DNA of 64,000 bases from JAJPKK01 sp963844635 (GTDB lineage Bacteria; Pseudomonadota; Alphaproteobacteria; Rhizobiales; Xanthobacteraceae), in the NCBI GenBank assembly GCA_963844635.1, contig CAWJPD010000003.1, positions 1,302,001 to 1,366,000 on the forward strand. Direction: 5' to 3'. The stretch's first letter is position 1, and each line of letters starts with the position of its first letter. Positions 1 to 9,112 of this stretch are shown one piece after another. The translations under genes and the position numbers were made by a program. The notes under the pieces are model-generated. The model saw only the letters and a list, made by a program, of their open reading frames with translations, was not told the origin of the DNA and ran no database searches.

Positions 1-2335
1 TCGGAAATCGGAGATCCGCCTGCACATAAATTTGGAAAGTGCGTCCAAACTTATTGAATTGATCCACATAGCTGGACCCGAGGTAGGCTGCCAGCGCAGA
101 GAATACCTGGTCGGTGGTCAGGTGAAGCGTTTCCGTTTTCACCCGGTCGACGGAAACGGTAAATTGCGGCACGCTCGATCGGAACGTCGCCTGCACGCGC
201 TGCAGGTTCGACTGCGTCGAGGCGTTGGCGACAAAAGCGTCGACGGTCGCCTGGAGCTTGGCAAGGTCAAAGCTGCTGTCGCGCAATTCGATCTGCAACG
301 TGCCGCCGGCCGCATTGCCGACGCCTTGGATCGGTGGCGGTGGCAACACGATGGTGTTCGCTTCTTCAATGGCAGCCATCGATGCATTGAGATCGAGGAA
401 CAGCGAACGAAGATCCTCGCCTGCACCGCGCTCGCTCCACGGTTTCAGGATCAGGTAGGCCACTCCAGAATTGGCGAGCGTCGAACTGTTGTCGAGTACA
501 GACAAGCCGGCGATGGTTATCACTTGCGCCACGCCCGCGTTCTTGTGTGCGATCTCGGAGACCCGGTCGAGCACCCGCTGGGTGCGATCGAGCGCGGCAC
601 CGTCCGGCAGTTGGACGCTCGCGATCAGGTAACCCTGGTCTTCGATTGGAAGGAACCCGGTGGCGACGCGCGAAAATCCGTAGCCGCCCATGGCAATGAT
701 TGCGAGCGCGATCACAGCCATGACGCCGCTCCACGCCACCATGCGCCTCATCAGGGCGACGTAGCTGCGTTCGGCGCGGTCATACAAAGCATTGAACCCG
801 CGATAGAACCTGTTGCGCTGCTCCAGCGGGACCGGCGCGCGCAGCCACAACGCGCTCTGCGTCGGCTTGAGCGTCACCGCGTTGATGGCGCTGAGCATCG
901 CCGTCGCGGCGATAACGAGCGCGAACTGTGCGTACATGCGCCCCGTCAATCCGGGCAGGAATGCGGCTGGCAGGAACACCGACATCAGCACCAGCGTGAT
1001 GCCGATGATCGGGCCGAAAAGTTCGTCCATGGCGCGGATGGCGGCATCGTGCCCGCTCATCCCCTTCTCGATATTGTGGGTCGCGCCTTCGACAACAACG
1101 ATGGCGTCGTCAACGACAATGCCGATCGACAGCACGATCGCGAACAGTGTCGACAGGTTCACGGAAAAGCCAAGCGCTGCCATCATCGCGAAAGCGCCGA
1201 TGATCGTCACCGGAACAGTAGTGGCAGGCACGAGCATCGCCCGCCAGTCCTGGAGGAACAGGAGAATGACGACGAGGACCAGGATCGCCGCTTCAAATAG
1301 GGTCTTGTAAACTTCGTTAACGGATTCGTTCACGAAGGTCGTGGTGTCGAACGGAATGTCGTGGACGAGGCCTTCCGGAAACTCTCGGGAAAGCTCCTTC
1401 ATCTTGTCGCGGACTTCGCCAGCGACATTGAGCGCGTTGGCCCCCGGCGTTTGAAACACGGCGAGGCCTGCCGCCGGCCGACCGTCGAGGGTGAAGATTT
1501 GCCCGTAGGTCTGTGCGCCGAGCTCCACGCGGCCAACGTCGCGGATCCGCGTAATGTCGCCGACGCTGCCGGTCTTGACGATGATGTCGGCGAATTCCGC
1601 GGCGTCGTTGAACCGTCCCAGCACATTCAGGGTGTATTGGAACGGCTGCCCCGGAGGCGCTGGGGGTATGCCGATCTGACCGGCGGTGACCTCTTCGCTC
1701 TGCTGCTGCACGGCCTGAATTACGTCCTGAGGGGTGAGGCCGCGCGATTGCATCAGGCTCGGATCGAGCCAGATTCGCATCGAATACTGTCCGGCGCCGA
1801 ACACAGTGACATTGCCGACGCCCGGCAGCCGCGCGATCTCATCCTTCAGGCGGATGGTCGCGTAGTTTGCGAGATAGAGGCTGTCGTAGCGCGACTGTGG
1901 CGAGGTCAATGTCACGATCTGGAGAATGGCCGTCGATTTTTTCTGAACCGTGACACCCTGCACCTGCACGGCCTGAGGCAGCGAAGACAAGGCGATGGCG
2001 ACGCGATTCTGCACCAAAACTTGCGCGAAATTGAGCTCGGTGCCGATCGCGAACGTAACCGTCAGCGTATAGCTGCCGTCGCTGCCGGCGTAGGATTGCA
2101 TGTAAAGCATGCCGTCCACGCCGTTCACCTGCTGCTCGATCGGCAATGCGATGGTGTCGATGACGGTGCGCGCGCTCGCCCCGGGATAGCGGGTGGTCAC
2201 CTGCACCGTCGGCGGTACCACGTCGGGATACTGCGACACAGGCAGCCGGTAGAGCGACACGGCGCCGATGACGACCATCAGGATGGCGATGACGTTCGCG
2301 AGGACCGGGCGCTCGATGAAGAACTTCGAGAGCAT
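1..2335 (-). CDS. RND efflux transporter inner-membrane subunit (AcrB/MexF type), 3' end beyond window
   Basis: This is the proton-driven pump of a tripartite efflux system (HAE1/AcrB family) that exports hydrophobic compounds across the envelope. The reverse frame is open from an ATG at 2335 to base 1, about 778 of the usual roughly 1040 residues. It opens with MLSKFFIERPVLANVIAI, the typical cytoplasmic start and first membrane helix of AcrB-like pumps. Around 1080-1150 it encodes the TM4 segment IGIVVDDAIVVVE with the paired aspartates of the proton relay, followed by NIEKGM. The adaptor gene lies 12 bp upstream on the same strand, so the two form an operon; an outer-membrane channel gene would be expected beyond the left edge. 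No frameshift was seen in the part checked. Substrate is unknown. Confidence 0.93.
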   Translation of the reverse strand, partial: MLSKFFIERPVLANVIAILMVVIGAVSLYRLPVSQYPDVVPPTVQVTTRYPGASARTVIDTIALPIEQQVNGVDGMLYMQSYAGSDGSYTLTVTFAIGTELNFAQVLVQNRVAIALSSLPQAVQVQGVTVQKKSTAILQIVTLTSPQSRYDSLYLANYATIRLKDEIARLPGVGNVTVFGAGQYSMRIWLDPSLMQSRGLTPQDVIQAVQQQSEEVTAGQIGIPPAPPGQPFQYTLNVLGRFNDAAEFADIIVKTGSVGDITRIRDVGRVELGAQTYGQIFTLDGRPAAGLAVFQTPGANALNVAGEVRDKMKELSREFPEGLVHDIPFDTTTFVNESVNEVYKTLFEAAILVLVVILLFLQDWRAMLVPATTVPVTIIGAFAMMAALGFSVNLSTLFAIVLSIGIVVDDAIVVVEGATHNIEKGMSGHDAAIRAMDELFGPIIGITLVLMSVFLPAAFLPGLTGRMYAQFALVIAATAMLSAINAVTLKPTQSALWLRAPVPLEQRNRFYRGFNALYDRAERSYVALMRRMVAWSGVMAVIALAIIAMGGYGFSRVATGFLPIEDQGYLIASVQLPDGAALDRTQRVLDRVSEIAHKNAGVAQVITIAGLSVLDNSSTLANSGVAYLILKPWSERGAGEDLRSLFLDLNASMAAIEEANTIVLPPPPIQGVGNAAGGTLQIELRDSSFDLAKLQATVDAFVANASTQSNLQRVQATFRSSVPQFTVSVDRVKTETLHLTTDQVFSALAAYLGSSYVDQFNKFGRTFQIYVQADLRFP

Positions 2336-2347
2336 CGCCGACAGCCG

Positions 2348-3562
2348 CTATTTGTTGGCAGAGGCGGCGGCCGGCGTCGCGGGCGTTGGCGCGTCCGGTG
2401 CTGCCGCGGCCGGAGCGCTTGGGGCGGCCGGCGCAGGCTCAATCTGCGGGTCCACCTTCTGCCCGGGTATGGCCCGCAGCACCCCCGCGATCACGACGCG
2501 CTCATCGGCCTTGAGGCCGCTGTCGATCACCCGTAGATTTTGGTCGAGTTGACCGACCGTCACGTTACGATGCTCGACCGTGTTGTCCGCGTTCACGATG
2601 AGCAGATAGCGCCCGCCCTGGTCGCTGCCGAGCGCGGTGTCGGGGACGAGCAGGGCATCGTTCTGCTGCTCGACAGGGATGCGCACGCGCGCGAAATAGC
2701 CGGGGAGCAGAGAACGGTCGGCATTCGCAAACACACCTCGTGCCGGCAGTGTGCCGGTCTGCGAATTCACGGTGGGCGAAGCGTAGTCGAAGGTTCCGGC
2801 GTGCGGGTATCCGGTTTCAGTCTGCAATCCGATTTCAACCGGCACCTTGTTGATGTCCTCGCGCGTGAGGCCACGGCGGGCGATCTCGGCACGAAGCTGC
2901 AGCACATCCTGCTCGCTGATATTGAAGGTAACGTAGATGGGTTGGACCTGCACGATGTTGGCAAGCAATGTCGGGGTCGCCGAACCGCCGACATACTCTC
3001 CGACGGACACCTGTCGGGCAGTGACGACGCCGTCGAACGGCGCCGTTACGTGAGCATAGTCATTGTTGAGCTTGGCCAGCTGGGTATTCGCCTGTGCCTG
3101 CTGGTAACTGGATTGCGCCTGGTCACGCGTTGCAAGCGACTGGTCATAGGCTTGGCGGCTTGCCGCCTGTGTTCTCACCAGCGTGGCGTTGCGCTCGAAG
3201 TCGGCCTGTGCCTGCGTCAACGTCGCCTTGGCGCCCACCTCTGCGGCTTGCGCCTGTTGAAGCTTCACCTCGTAGGGTTCAGGCTCGATGGTGAACAGCA
3301 GCGCGCCCTTCTTCACGAGCGCACCATCGCTGTAATTTATTTCCTGGACGAAGCCCGGCACGCGCGCGACGAGGTCGGCTGAATTGACGGCCGCGGTGTT
3401 GCCGGTGACTTCGAGGTAACGAATGACCGCACGTTGGACCGGGAGCGCGACGGTGACCTTGGGCGGAGGGGGGGCGACGTAGCGGTTTTCCTGACTGCAC
3501 GCCGCCAAAAGGCTTGCGAGACCCGCGATCGTTGGGAAAAGCCTTCTTCGTCGGCCCGCCAT
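2348..3562 (-). CDS. RND efflux periplasmic adaptor (membrane fusion protein, AcrA/MexE type), lipoprotein
   Basis: Adaptor that links the RND pump to the outer-membrane channel. The product is about 404 residues, the family's usual size. The N-terminus is basic (MAGRRRRLFP) then hydrophobic, ending in a lipobox LLAAC, so it is probably a lipoprotein. It then shows the half-lipoyl region (ARVPGFVQEINYSDGALVKKGALLF split around a helical hairpin rich in Q and A at residues 100-160), the second half (APFDGVVTARQVSVGEYV) and beta-barrel and membrane-proximal domains. The C-terminus is a long Ala/Pro tail. The ATG at 3562 is preferred over a GTG two codons upstream because AGAGG sits 5 nt before it. 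It is co-transcribed with the pump downstream. Confidence 0.93.
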   Translation of the reverse strand: MAGRRRRLFPTIAGLASLLAACSQENRYVAPPPPKVTVALPVQRAVIRYLEVTGNTAAVNSADLVARVPGFVQEINYSDGALVKKGALLFTIEPEPYEVKLQQAQAAEVGAKATLTQAQADFERNATLVRTQAASRQAYDQSLATRDQAQSSYQQAQANTQLAKLNNDYAHVTAPFDGVVTARQVSVGEYVGGSATPTLLANIVQVQPIYVTFNISEQDVLQLRAEIARRGLTREDINKVPVEIGLQTETGYPHAGTFDYASPTVNSQTGTLPARGVFANADRSLLPGYFARVRIPVEQQNDALLVPDTALGSDQGGRYLLIVNADNTVEHRNVTVGQLDQNLRVIDSGLKADERVVIAGVLRAIPGQKVDPQIEPAPAAPSAPAAAAPDAPTPATPAAASANK

Positions 3563-3642
3563 GACCACCTCTGCGCTGCTCGCGGTCGTGCCAGTCTGAG
3601 CTCATCGGAGGTTTGAGCATATTCCTAACGAGTTCACTCGCC

Positions 3643-3850
3643 CGTAGGGTGGGCAAAGGCGGCCACAAAAGCGTCGGTCGATGCACGGCGTCGTTTCCGC
3701 CATGCCCACCGAAAAAGAATTTCACCGGAGCCATGCGCGTCACAACGGACCGCGTGGGCACGGCGGAACGCGCGCTCAGTCGAAATTGTGAGACCTCGAC
3801 CGCCTTTGCCCACCCTACGGGATGCTCCAAGTTGACCGGAACATGCTCTA
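3643..3850. repeat. Dispersed intergenic repeat, family B (GTAGGGTGGGCAA...GCCCACCCTACG)
   Basis: The stretch begins with CGTAGGGTGGGCAAAGGC and ends with GCCTTTGCCCACCCTACGG, so its ends are inverted copies of one another, with a further internal GCCCACCG copy. It is followed by GGAACATGCTCTAG, which also closes the copies near 26.5 kb. Similar units occur at 26330-26526, 26621-26820 and 51776-51939. An open frame crosses it but shows no protein-like character. Confidence 0.8.
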
Positions 3851-4080
3851 GCTACCACGAATTGCTTGGCCATCACAGCCTCGCCGCCGTTCGCCCATTG
3901 CGCCTCATTTCGCCGACGCGCTTGAACTGGCTCGGCCCTCCGTTATGCTACATCGCTGGAGTTTGCGCGCGATGGGGCACGCGATTTTTGCCGCACGGCC
4001 CGCAGCGGAGCGCCTGCTCAGGCGCCAAGGCATGCCGGCGGCTGGCGGCTGCGCCTGCGCGAGGGCCACGATTGCATCGT

Positions 4081-4818
4081 TTGATCCGCGCCTTCTGCCT
4101 CGCTCCGTTTCTTGTCGCCGCGCGAAGCGGCTGGGCCCAACAGGGCCTGCCGCCCGGATTCGCCAAGCTTTCTGCTGTTGCGCCTTCGATCCGCCAGGAT
4201 ATTCGTTATGCAACCGCATTCAATTTCACCGGGCAGCCCGTCCCCGGCTACGCGCGCGGCGAGTGCCTCCTGCGTGAGGAGGCGGCGCGGGCGCTCGCGC
4301 GTGCGCAGGCGCGGCTTCTGCTCGAAGGGCTCGGGTTGAAGGCCTATGACTGCTACCGCCCCTTGCGTGCGGTGCGCTTCTTCGTTGATTGGGCCATGAG
4401 GCGCGATGCGGATGCGATGAAACCGATTTTTTATCCTAACCTGGAAAAATCCAGGCTGTTCGATCTCGGCTATATCGCTTTGCACTCAAAACACACGCAG
4501 GGGACCACGATCGATGTGGGGCTGATCCGCGCAGGCGGCCCCGATATCGCTCATCCTGTTTCTGCCGGACGTTGTGACGGTCCGTTGGAGCAGCGAGCCA
4601 AGGAATTGAGCCTCGATCTCGGGACGGCCTATGACTGTTTTTCGCCGCGCAGCGCGACGGCTGCCCCGGCGATCTCCGCTGCCGCCCGAACCAATCGCGA
4701 GACGCTACGCCGCGCGCTCGAAAGTGAGGGCTTCCGCAACTATTCGCGGGAGTGGTGGCATTACGATCTTATCGACCCGGCGATGCCGGCGCAGGTTTAT
4801 GATTTCCCGGTCCGGTAG
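4081..4818 (+). CDS. D-alanyl-D-alanine dipeptidase, VanX-like (peptidase M15D), exported
   Basis: Zinc dipeptidase that cleaves D-Ala-D-Ala, in non-resistant bacteria usually for peptidoglycan turnover or recycling. The zinc and catalytic motifs are all visible: DCYRPLRAV with the active-site arginine, SKHTQGTTID matching SxHxxGxAxD, and EWWHYD matching ExxH with the third zinc ligand. The product ends QVYDFPVR. The frame is open far upstream through a repeat, so the start is uncertain; a TTG at 4081 gives a plausible signal peptide (LIRAFCLAPFLVAARSGWAQQ region, cleavage after the WAQ) and a mature size near that of VanX. The peptidoglycan amidase gene follows 46 bp downstream on the same strand, which fits a shared role in wall turnover. 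No vanHA-type genes are nearby, so glycopeptide resistance is not implied. Confidence 0.85.
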   Translation: MIRAFCLAPFLVAARSGWAQQGLPPGFAKLSAVAPSIRQDIRYATAFNFTGQPVPGYARGECLLREEAARALARAQARLLLEGLGLKAYDCYRPLRAVRFFVDWAMRRDADAMKPIFYPNLEKSRLFDLGYIALHSKHTQGTTIDVGLIRAGGPDIAHPVSAGRCDGPLEQRAKELSLDLGTAYDCFSPRSATAAPAISAAARTNRETLRRALESEGFRNYSREWWHYDLIDPAMPAQVYDFPVR

Positions 4819-4864
4819 GTGTGCGGTGTTACGGCAACGACACGCAAGGCACGGAGGCTCACGG

Positions 4865-5776
4865 ATGAAGGACCGCTCAATCGTGACGATTTCCGCGGTG
4901 ATGATGAGCCTCGCGGTGTTTGTAGCTGCGCCCGGCCCGGCATGGACCGCGAGTTCGGACAAGACGCACAAGAAGCAGGTCGCCGCCGCTCCGAAATGCG
5001 ATCGCGGTCAATTCCACCTGGTCGTCGATGTCGGGCACTCCGAGGAATCTCACGGCGCAATGAGCGCACGCAACGTGCCCGAATATGAATTCAACCTCCG
5101 GCTCGCCACCGAAATCGAGCAGAGCCTCATTCAAGACGGCTTCGCCAAGACCGCCTTGCTGGTCACGCACGGCCCCAAGATCGCGAGCCTGCACCAGCGC
5201 GTCGGAGCAGCCAACCACATGCAGGCCGATTTCTTTCTTTCCATCCACCACGATTCGGTGCCGGACTGGTTCCTCGAAAATTGGGACTATGAAGGAACGC
5301 CCAGCCATTTCAGCGACAGGTTCAGCGGGCACTCGCTGTTCGTTTCCTACGAAAATCCCGACTTCAAGGACAGCATGCTGTTCGCGCGGCTGCTCGGCAA
5401 GCAGCTGAAGGACCGCAATTTCAAATACGCTTCACATTATACGGAAGCCTTTATGGGGTGGCACCGGCGCGAACTGATCGATGCGGAAACGGGAGTCTAC
5501 AGGTACGATCAGTTGCAGGTCCTGCGGTCGACACAGATGCCTGCGGTGCTGCTGGAGGCGGGATCGATCATCAATCGCGATGAGGAGGTGGTGTTGAACA
5601 CGCCCGCGCACCGGGCGCTGATCACCGCCGCGGTCACCGCTGCAGTCGAGTCATACTGCGACGCGCAGGTGGCACGGCCCGACACCGCTCAGCCGGCGAC
5701 CGATCCGACGCCCGCCAAGGCGTCTGCCCCGGGCGGCTGGCCCGCGTTTTTGGGAAAGTTGTTCGAGCGAAATTGA
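4865..5776 (+). CDS. N-acetylmuramoyl-L-alanine amidase (Amidase_3), exported
   Basis: Periplasmic zinc amidase that cuts the bond between MurNAc and the stem peptide. The 303-residue product has a Sec signal peptide (ends near PGPAWTA), then the Amidase_3 fold: VVDVGHSEES supplies the first zinc histidine, VPEYEFN the zinc glutamate, SIHHDS the second histidine and LLEAGSIIN the catalytic glutamate. The insert between strands (residues about 130-200) is longer than in AmiC and contains many aromatic residues. A C-terminal Pro/Ala-rich tail ends FLGKLFERN. The ATG at 4865 is preceded by GGAGG; the frame is open upstream, but that part overlaps the VanX-like gene in another frame and has no signal. 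It is probably co-transcribed with the dipeptidase. Confidence 0.9.
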   Translation: MKDRSIVTISAVMMSLAVFVAAPGPAWTASSDKTHKKQVAAAPKCDRGQFHLVVDVGHSEESHGAMSARNVPEYEFNLRLATEIEQSLIQDGFAKTALLVTHGPKIASLHQRVGAANHMQADFFLSIHHDSVPDWFLENWDYEGTPSHFSDRFSGHSLFVSYENPDFKDSMLFARLLGKQLKDRNFKYASHYTEAFMGWHRRELIDAETGVYRYDQLQVLRSTQMPAVLLEAGSIINRDEEVVLNTPAHRALITAAVTAAVESYCDAQVARPDTAQPATDPTPAKASAPGGWPAFLGKLFERN

Positions 5777-5832
5777 ACCGGCCGACCACATTCCCGCTTG
5801 GTCATGGATCGCAGCGGGCAAGGCTGGAGCGT

Positions 5833-6702
5833 TCACACGTCGATATCCATGCCGACATCGAGATTGGGCGCCGAATGGGTGATCGCCCCTGACGACAGGT
5901 AATCGACACCGGTCGCGGCGATCGCTGCCGCGCTCGCATGCGTGATGCCGCCCGACGCTTCCGTGATCATGCGACCGGCGACCATGTCGACTGCCTTTTT
6001 GAGGGCGCCCACATCCATGTTGTCGAGCACCACCGCGTCAGCCCCTCCGCTGTCGAGCACCTCGCGAAGCTGGTCGAGGGTGTCGACCTCGATCTCGATC
6101 TTGACCAGATGGCCGATGACGGCGCGGGCGCGGGCCAACACGGCGCCGATGCCTCCGGCTACGGCAATGTGGTTGTCCTTGATGAGGACGGCATCATCAA
6201 GGCCGAAGCGGTGATTGAAGCCGCCGCCGCAACGCACCGCATATTTCTCCAGCGCACGCAGCCCGGGCGTGGTCTTGCGCGTACAGCATACGCGCGCGTG
6301 GGTGCCGGCTATGAGGCGCACAAATTCCGCCGTCGCGGTCGCGATCCCCGACAGGTGGCCGAGAAAATTGAGCGCCACGCGCTCGGCGCCGAGCAGCGCG
6401 CGCGCATCGCCTTCGACCGCGAGCAAAACCGTACCGGGCGCGACGGCCGCCCCATCGCGCAGCTTGGCGGAAACCCTTGCGGCGGAATCGAGACGACGCA
6501 GCGCCGCTGCGACCAGCGGCAAGCCGGCAATCACTCCGGGTCGGCGGGCGGCAATGACCGCGCGGGCGGCCATGCCTGCCGGGATCGTCGCGACCGAGGT
6601 CACGTCGCCGGCGCGGCCAAAGTCTTCGGCGAGCGCACGATCGACCGCCTCTTCGATCGCGAATGGCGACAGAAAGGCGTCAGAGCACAGTGTGTCTGTC
6701 AT
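5833..6702 (-). CDS. nadC: Nicotinate-nucleotide pyrophosphorylase (carboxylating)
   Basis: Quinolinate phosphoribosyltransferase, the third step of de novo NAD synthesis, converting quinolinate and PRPP to nicotinate mononucleotide in the cytoplasm. The 289-residue length is normal. Recognisable motifs are EDFGRAGDVTS near the N-terminus, NFLGHLSGIAT, TRKTTPGLRALEKYAVRCGG (substrate-binding lysine and arginines), HRFGLDDAVLIKDNH, EIEVDTLDQ and DAVVLDNM, ending in the ASGGI and DYLSSGAITHSAP segments. nadA and nadB, often adjacent in rhizobia, are not in the window. The gene stands alone, convergent with the amidase gene; 39 bp separate it from the stop of the next minus-strand gene. Confidence 0.96.
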   Translation of the reverse strand: MTDTLCSDAFLSPFAIEEAVDRALAEDFGRAGDVTSVATIPAGMAARAVIAARRPGVIAGLPLVAAALRRLDSAARVSAKLRDGAAVAPGTVLLAVEGDARALLGAERVALNFLGHLSGIATATAEFVRLIAGTHARVCCTRKTTPGLRALEKYAVRCGGGFNHRFGLDDAVLIKDNHIAVAGGIGAVLARARAVIGHLVKIEIEVDTLDQLREVLDSGGADAVVLDNMDVGALKKAVDMVAGRMITEASGGITHASAAAIAATGVDYLSSGAITHSAPNLDVGMDIDV

Positions 6703-6741
6703 TGCCCACGACAGGTCCGCCGCGATAATCGAGGCGATCGA

Positions 6742-8391
6742 TCAATCCAGCGGCTCGATGCGCACCAAAAATCCCTCGTGGTCGACATACCAGATGGTGA
6801 CCGGGTCGGTTGAATTGTCGATCCAGGACTCGCGGTCGTGACCGTAGGGCTCCGGCAGCACATATTCGGTCCACTGCACGGTTTTTGGATTGAAGCGCAG
6901 ATAGCGACCGCCCTGCAATTCGCCGGCCCAGACCTCGCCATTTTTGTCGGCCTTGGCTGTATAGAGCGCCACATAGGGTGTCGGCACGCGAAATTCGTGA
7001 ATGCGCTTTTCCGTCGTGTTGAACTCGACAAGATAGCCGCCACGGCCGCCGGACCAATAATTGTCGAAGGGGTCGAACTCGCCGCGTGCCGGCAGCGTGC
7101 CCGGGCTCGTATCCGGCTCGAACACTTCGGCAGTTTCGGTATCGACGACAACGAGACCGTCCCGCGGCCAGGCGCCGCCGCCGAAATAACGACCGTCATG
7201 GCTCATGGCGCTCCCATAGGTGCCCGGGAATTTCTTGAGTTCGTATCCCGTCACTAGCGCCCCTGTGAGGGAATTGATCTTGGCGACCCTCCTGTCGCGC
7301 GCGCGCCACAAGAAGCCATCAGGATCGAACGCGACATTGCCGACCGCGGGCGAGTTCACCGGCTCGAAAACTTTCCACGGGATGCGCCTGAAATCATCGG
7401 AATTGGGATCGAGCCGGTAAATATTATGGGCCCAGTTTTCCGTACCCCAGATGAACCCCTTCGAATCCACATTTATCCAATGCGTGCCGGGGAGAACGCC
7501 CGGACCTTGCAGCGGAACATGAAACTCCTTGACGACGCCGGTCCTCGGGTCGAGGCGGCCAATATAGGAGCTTCGATGGGTGCTGTAATAGACGTAGCCC
7601 TTTCCGTCGCCCGTAACGTCGTGGGTCGCGACTTCAAGGCGCGGTAACTGGTACTCCGTGACGACCACCCGCGTCTGGCGTCCCTGCGGCCGCGGCAACG
7701 TGACGAAGGGCGGGTCTTTCGAGTCCGGGCCACGCACGGTGGCCAGCCATTTGACGAGCTTCGCTTCGTCGGCGGGCGGAATTCGGCCCGGCTCGCGGAC
7801 GTTGATCAGCGGCGAGCCGGCGCCGTGGGTCATGCGGAAAATGATCTTGGCCCAACTCTGCTCATCGTAGCGGTTGCGAAAAATCTGCTGATAGGAATGG
7901 CAGTAATTGCAATTGGTGGTCAGAAGCTTCTTTTCCTCGCCGGTGCCGGACAGGCTTTGCAACCATTCCGACCCGGTCAGCTGCGCTGCGACCTCCGGCG
8001 ATGGCGGCAACAGCTCGGAGTTTGACAGGCGCTGCAACACGATATCGTCAAGGTGGGTTGCACCGTCGATCGCAAGGTTATCACGGACATAGGCGATGAA
8101 CTCGAGCGGCCGAGCGATACGCAACAGGTACGACCCCGGATCAAGCCGAGGGAATTCGTAGTGGCCATTGGCATCGCTGTAGACCGTGGTGCGGATCGCG
8201 TTCTTGTGCGAGATCAACTGCACCATGATGCCTTCCAGCAATTCCCCCTTGCTCGATTTGACGATGCCAACGGGGCCGCCGACCAGCCGTTGAGGCGCCG
8301 CGCCAGCCGGCACGCCCGCCAACGTGGCCAGCAACACCAGGGTGGAGATCACGCTCGCAGCACGCAGAATGGGTTTAAACAGGCGTATCAT
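6742..8391 (-). CDS. Exported c-type cytochrome / streptogramin-lyase-like beta-propeller fusion
   Basis: The 549-residue product has a signal peptide (cleavage near PAGAAP) and three parts in order. Residues about 38-120 form a carboxypeptidase-regulatory-like or Cna-B-like beta domain (GIVKSSKGELLEGIMVQL ... PRLDPGSYLLRI). Residues about 145-225 carry a haem c motif CNYCH at 161-165 and PPADEAKLVKWLATV, as in a short cytochrome c. From about 235 to the end there are repeated GxxWGTENW, DGFLWRARD and GEVWAGE segments typical of Vgb/SMP-30-like propellers. It follows a small cytochrome c gene by 12 bp on the same strand, so an electron-transfer function coupled to periplasmic oxidation is likely. 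I know no defined reaction for this architecture; lyase activity on streptogramin is not implied. Confidence 0.8.
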   Translation of the reverse strand: MIRLFKPILRAASVISTLVLLATLAGVPAGAAPQRLVGGPVGIVKSSKGELLEGIMVQLISHKNAIRTTVYSDANGHYEFPRLDPGSYLLRIARPLEFIAYVRDNLAIDGATHLDDIVLQRLSNSELLPPSPEVAAQLTGSEWLQSLSGTGEEKKLLTTNCNYCHSYQQIFRNRYDEQSWAKIIFRMTHGAGSPLINVREPGRIPPADEAKLVKWLATVRGPDSKDPPFVTLPRPQGRQTRVVVTEYQLPRLEVATHDVTGDGKGYVYYSTHRSSYIGRLDPRTGVVKEFHVPLQGPGVLPGTHWINVDSKGFIWGTENWAHNIYRLDPNSDDFRRIPWKVFEPVNSPAVGNVAFDPDGFLWRARDRRVAKINSLTGALVTGYELKKFPGTYGSAMSHDGRYFGGGAWPRDGLVVVDTETAEVFEPDTSPGTLPARGEFDPFDNYWSGGRGGYLVEFNTTEKRIHEFRVPTPYVALYTAKADKNGEVWAGELQGGRYLRFNPKTVQWTEYVLPEPYGHDRESWIDNSTDPVTIWYVDHEGFLVRIEPLD

Positions 8392-8403
8392 TCTTCCCTC
8401 CTG

Positions 8404-8874
8404 TCAGTGCGCGATGTAGGCGGGATTCGACGGCGGAGTATCCGAATTCCAGCAGCACCGGTCCCGCAGATATCCGATCAGGTCGTTGAGGTCCGCGTCC
8501 GACAATGAATATTTGTACGACGCCATGTTGGCGCTGCCATTGCGAATCTGATTTTTGACCGCTTCTTCGGTCACCGGCTGTCCGTCCAGCAACGTCGCGT
8601 GCTGAAAAAGTCCGGTCAGCTTCGGAACGTCCTTGGTGAATTCGTTATGGCAGAACCAGCATTTGTAATAGAAAATCTCCTGGCCTCGCGCCGGGCCGTC
8701 TTTCGCCGCCTTGCGAAACTCGTATATTTGCAACGATCGCTGGTCATAGTCCTTCGCCGGCGCCGCCGGCGGGGCGCTGACGGCCGGCTGGGCGAGAGCC
8801 GCACCGCGCATCGAACCAGCGGCGGCCAGCCCGGCGCACACCAGGACGGCGGCTGCGATCCGCTTTCTTACCAT
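8404..8874 (-). CDS. Small exported cytochrome c
   Basis: The 156-residue product has a Sec signal peptide (MVRKRIAAAVLVCAGLAAAG ..., cleavage near ALAQ) and one haem c site CWFCH at residues 72-76. A later NMASYKYSLSDADLNDLIGYL segment supplies a likely axial methionine and the C-terminal helix of class I cytochromes. A second cysteine pair (RDRCCWN) near the C-terminus is unusual. The start ATG at 8874 follows GGGAGGGG; the frame continues upstream but without protein character. It is the first gene of an operon with the cytochrome/propeller gene, and probably passes electrons to or from it. Confidence 0.88.
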   Translation of the reverse strand: MVRKRIAAAVLVCAGLAAAGSMRGAALAQPAVSAPPAAPAKDYDQRSLQIYEFRKAAKDGPARGQEIFYYKCWFCHNEFTKDVPKLTGLFQHATLLDGQPVTEEAVKNQIRNGSANMASYKYSLSDADLNDLIGYLRDRCCWNSDTPPSNPAYIAH

Positions 8875-9112
8875 CAAACCCCTCCCTGAACTGGTGCCGC
8901 CCCGGGCGCGAGTGTTGGCCGTCGGGGTTGCGCGGTGCGTATTTTGGTGACGATTGTACAGCCGCTTCCAGTCTCGGCAAGAGCACGCTCGCAATCGATC
9001 CAGGAAAAGTTCGCTCTGACGTTTCGCTGAAGCCGGGCAACGGGCGGGTAGAACTTTCTCGTCTTGCGCGTTGCCGCCGAGGGGGATGGTTGAGGAAGGC
9101 CTCGCGCGTGGC

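Noticed and set aside
32..1310. Long plus-strand frames (422 and 165 codons) at the left edge
   Set aside because: They are antisense to the RND pump gene, are rich in His, Arg and Asp as expected for reverse-strand GC-rich DNA, and have no domain.
4081..4818. Idea of a vancomycin-resistance cluster because of the VanX-like protein
   Set aside because: No vanH, vanA, vanR or vanS genes nearby, and the organism is Gram-negative; the neighbour is a peptidoglycan amidase.
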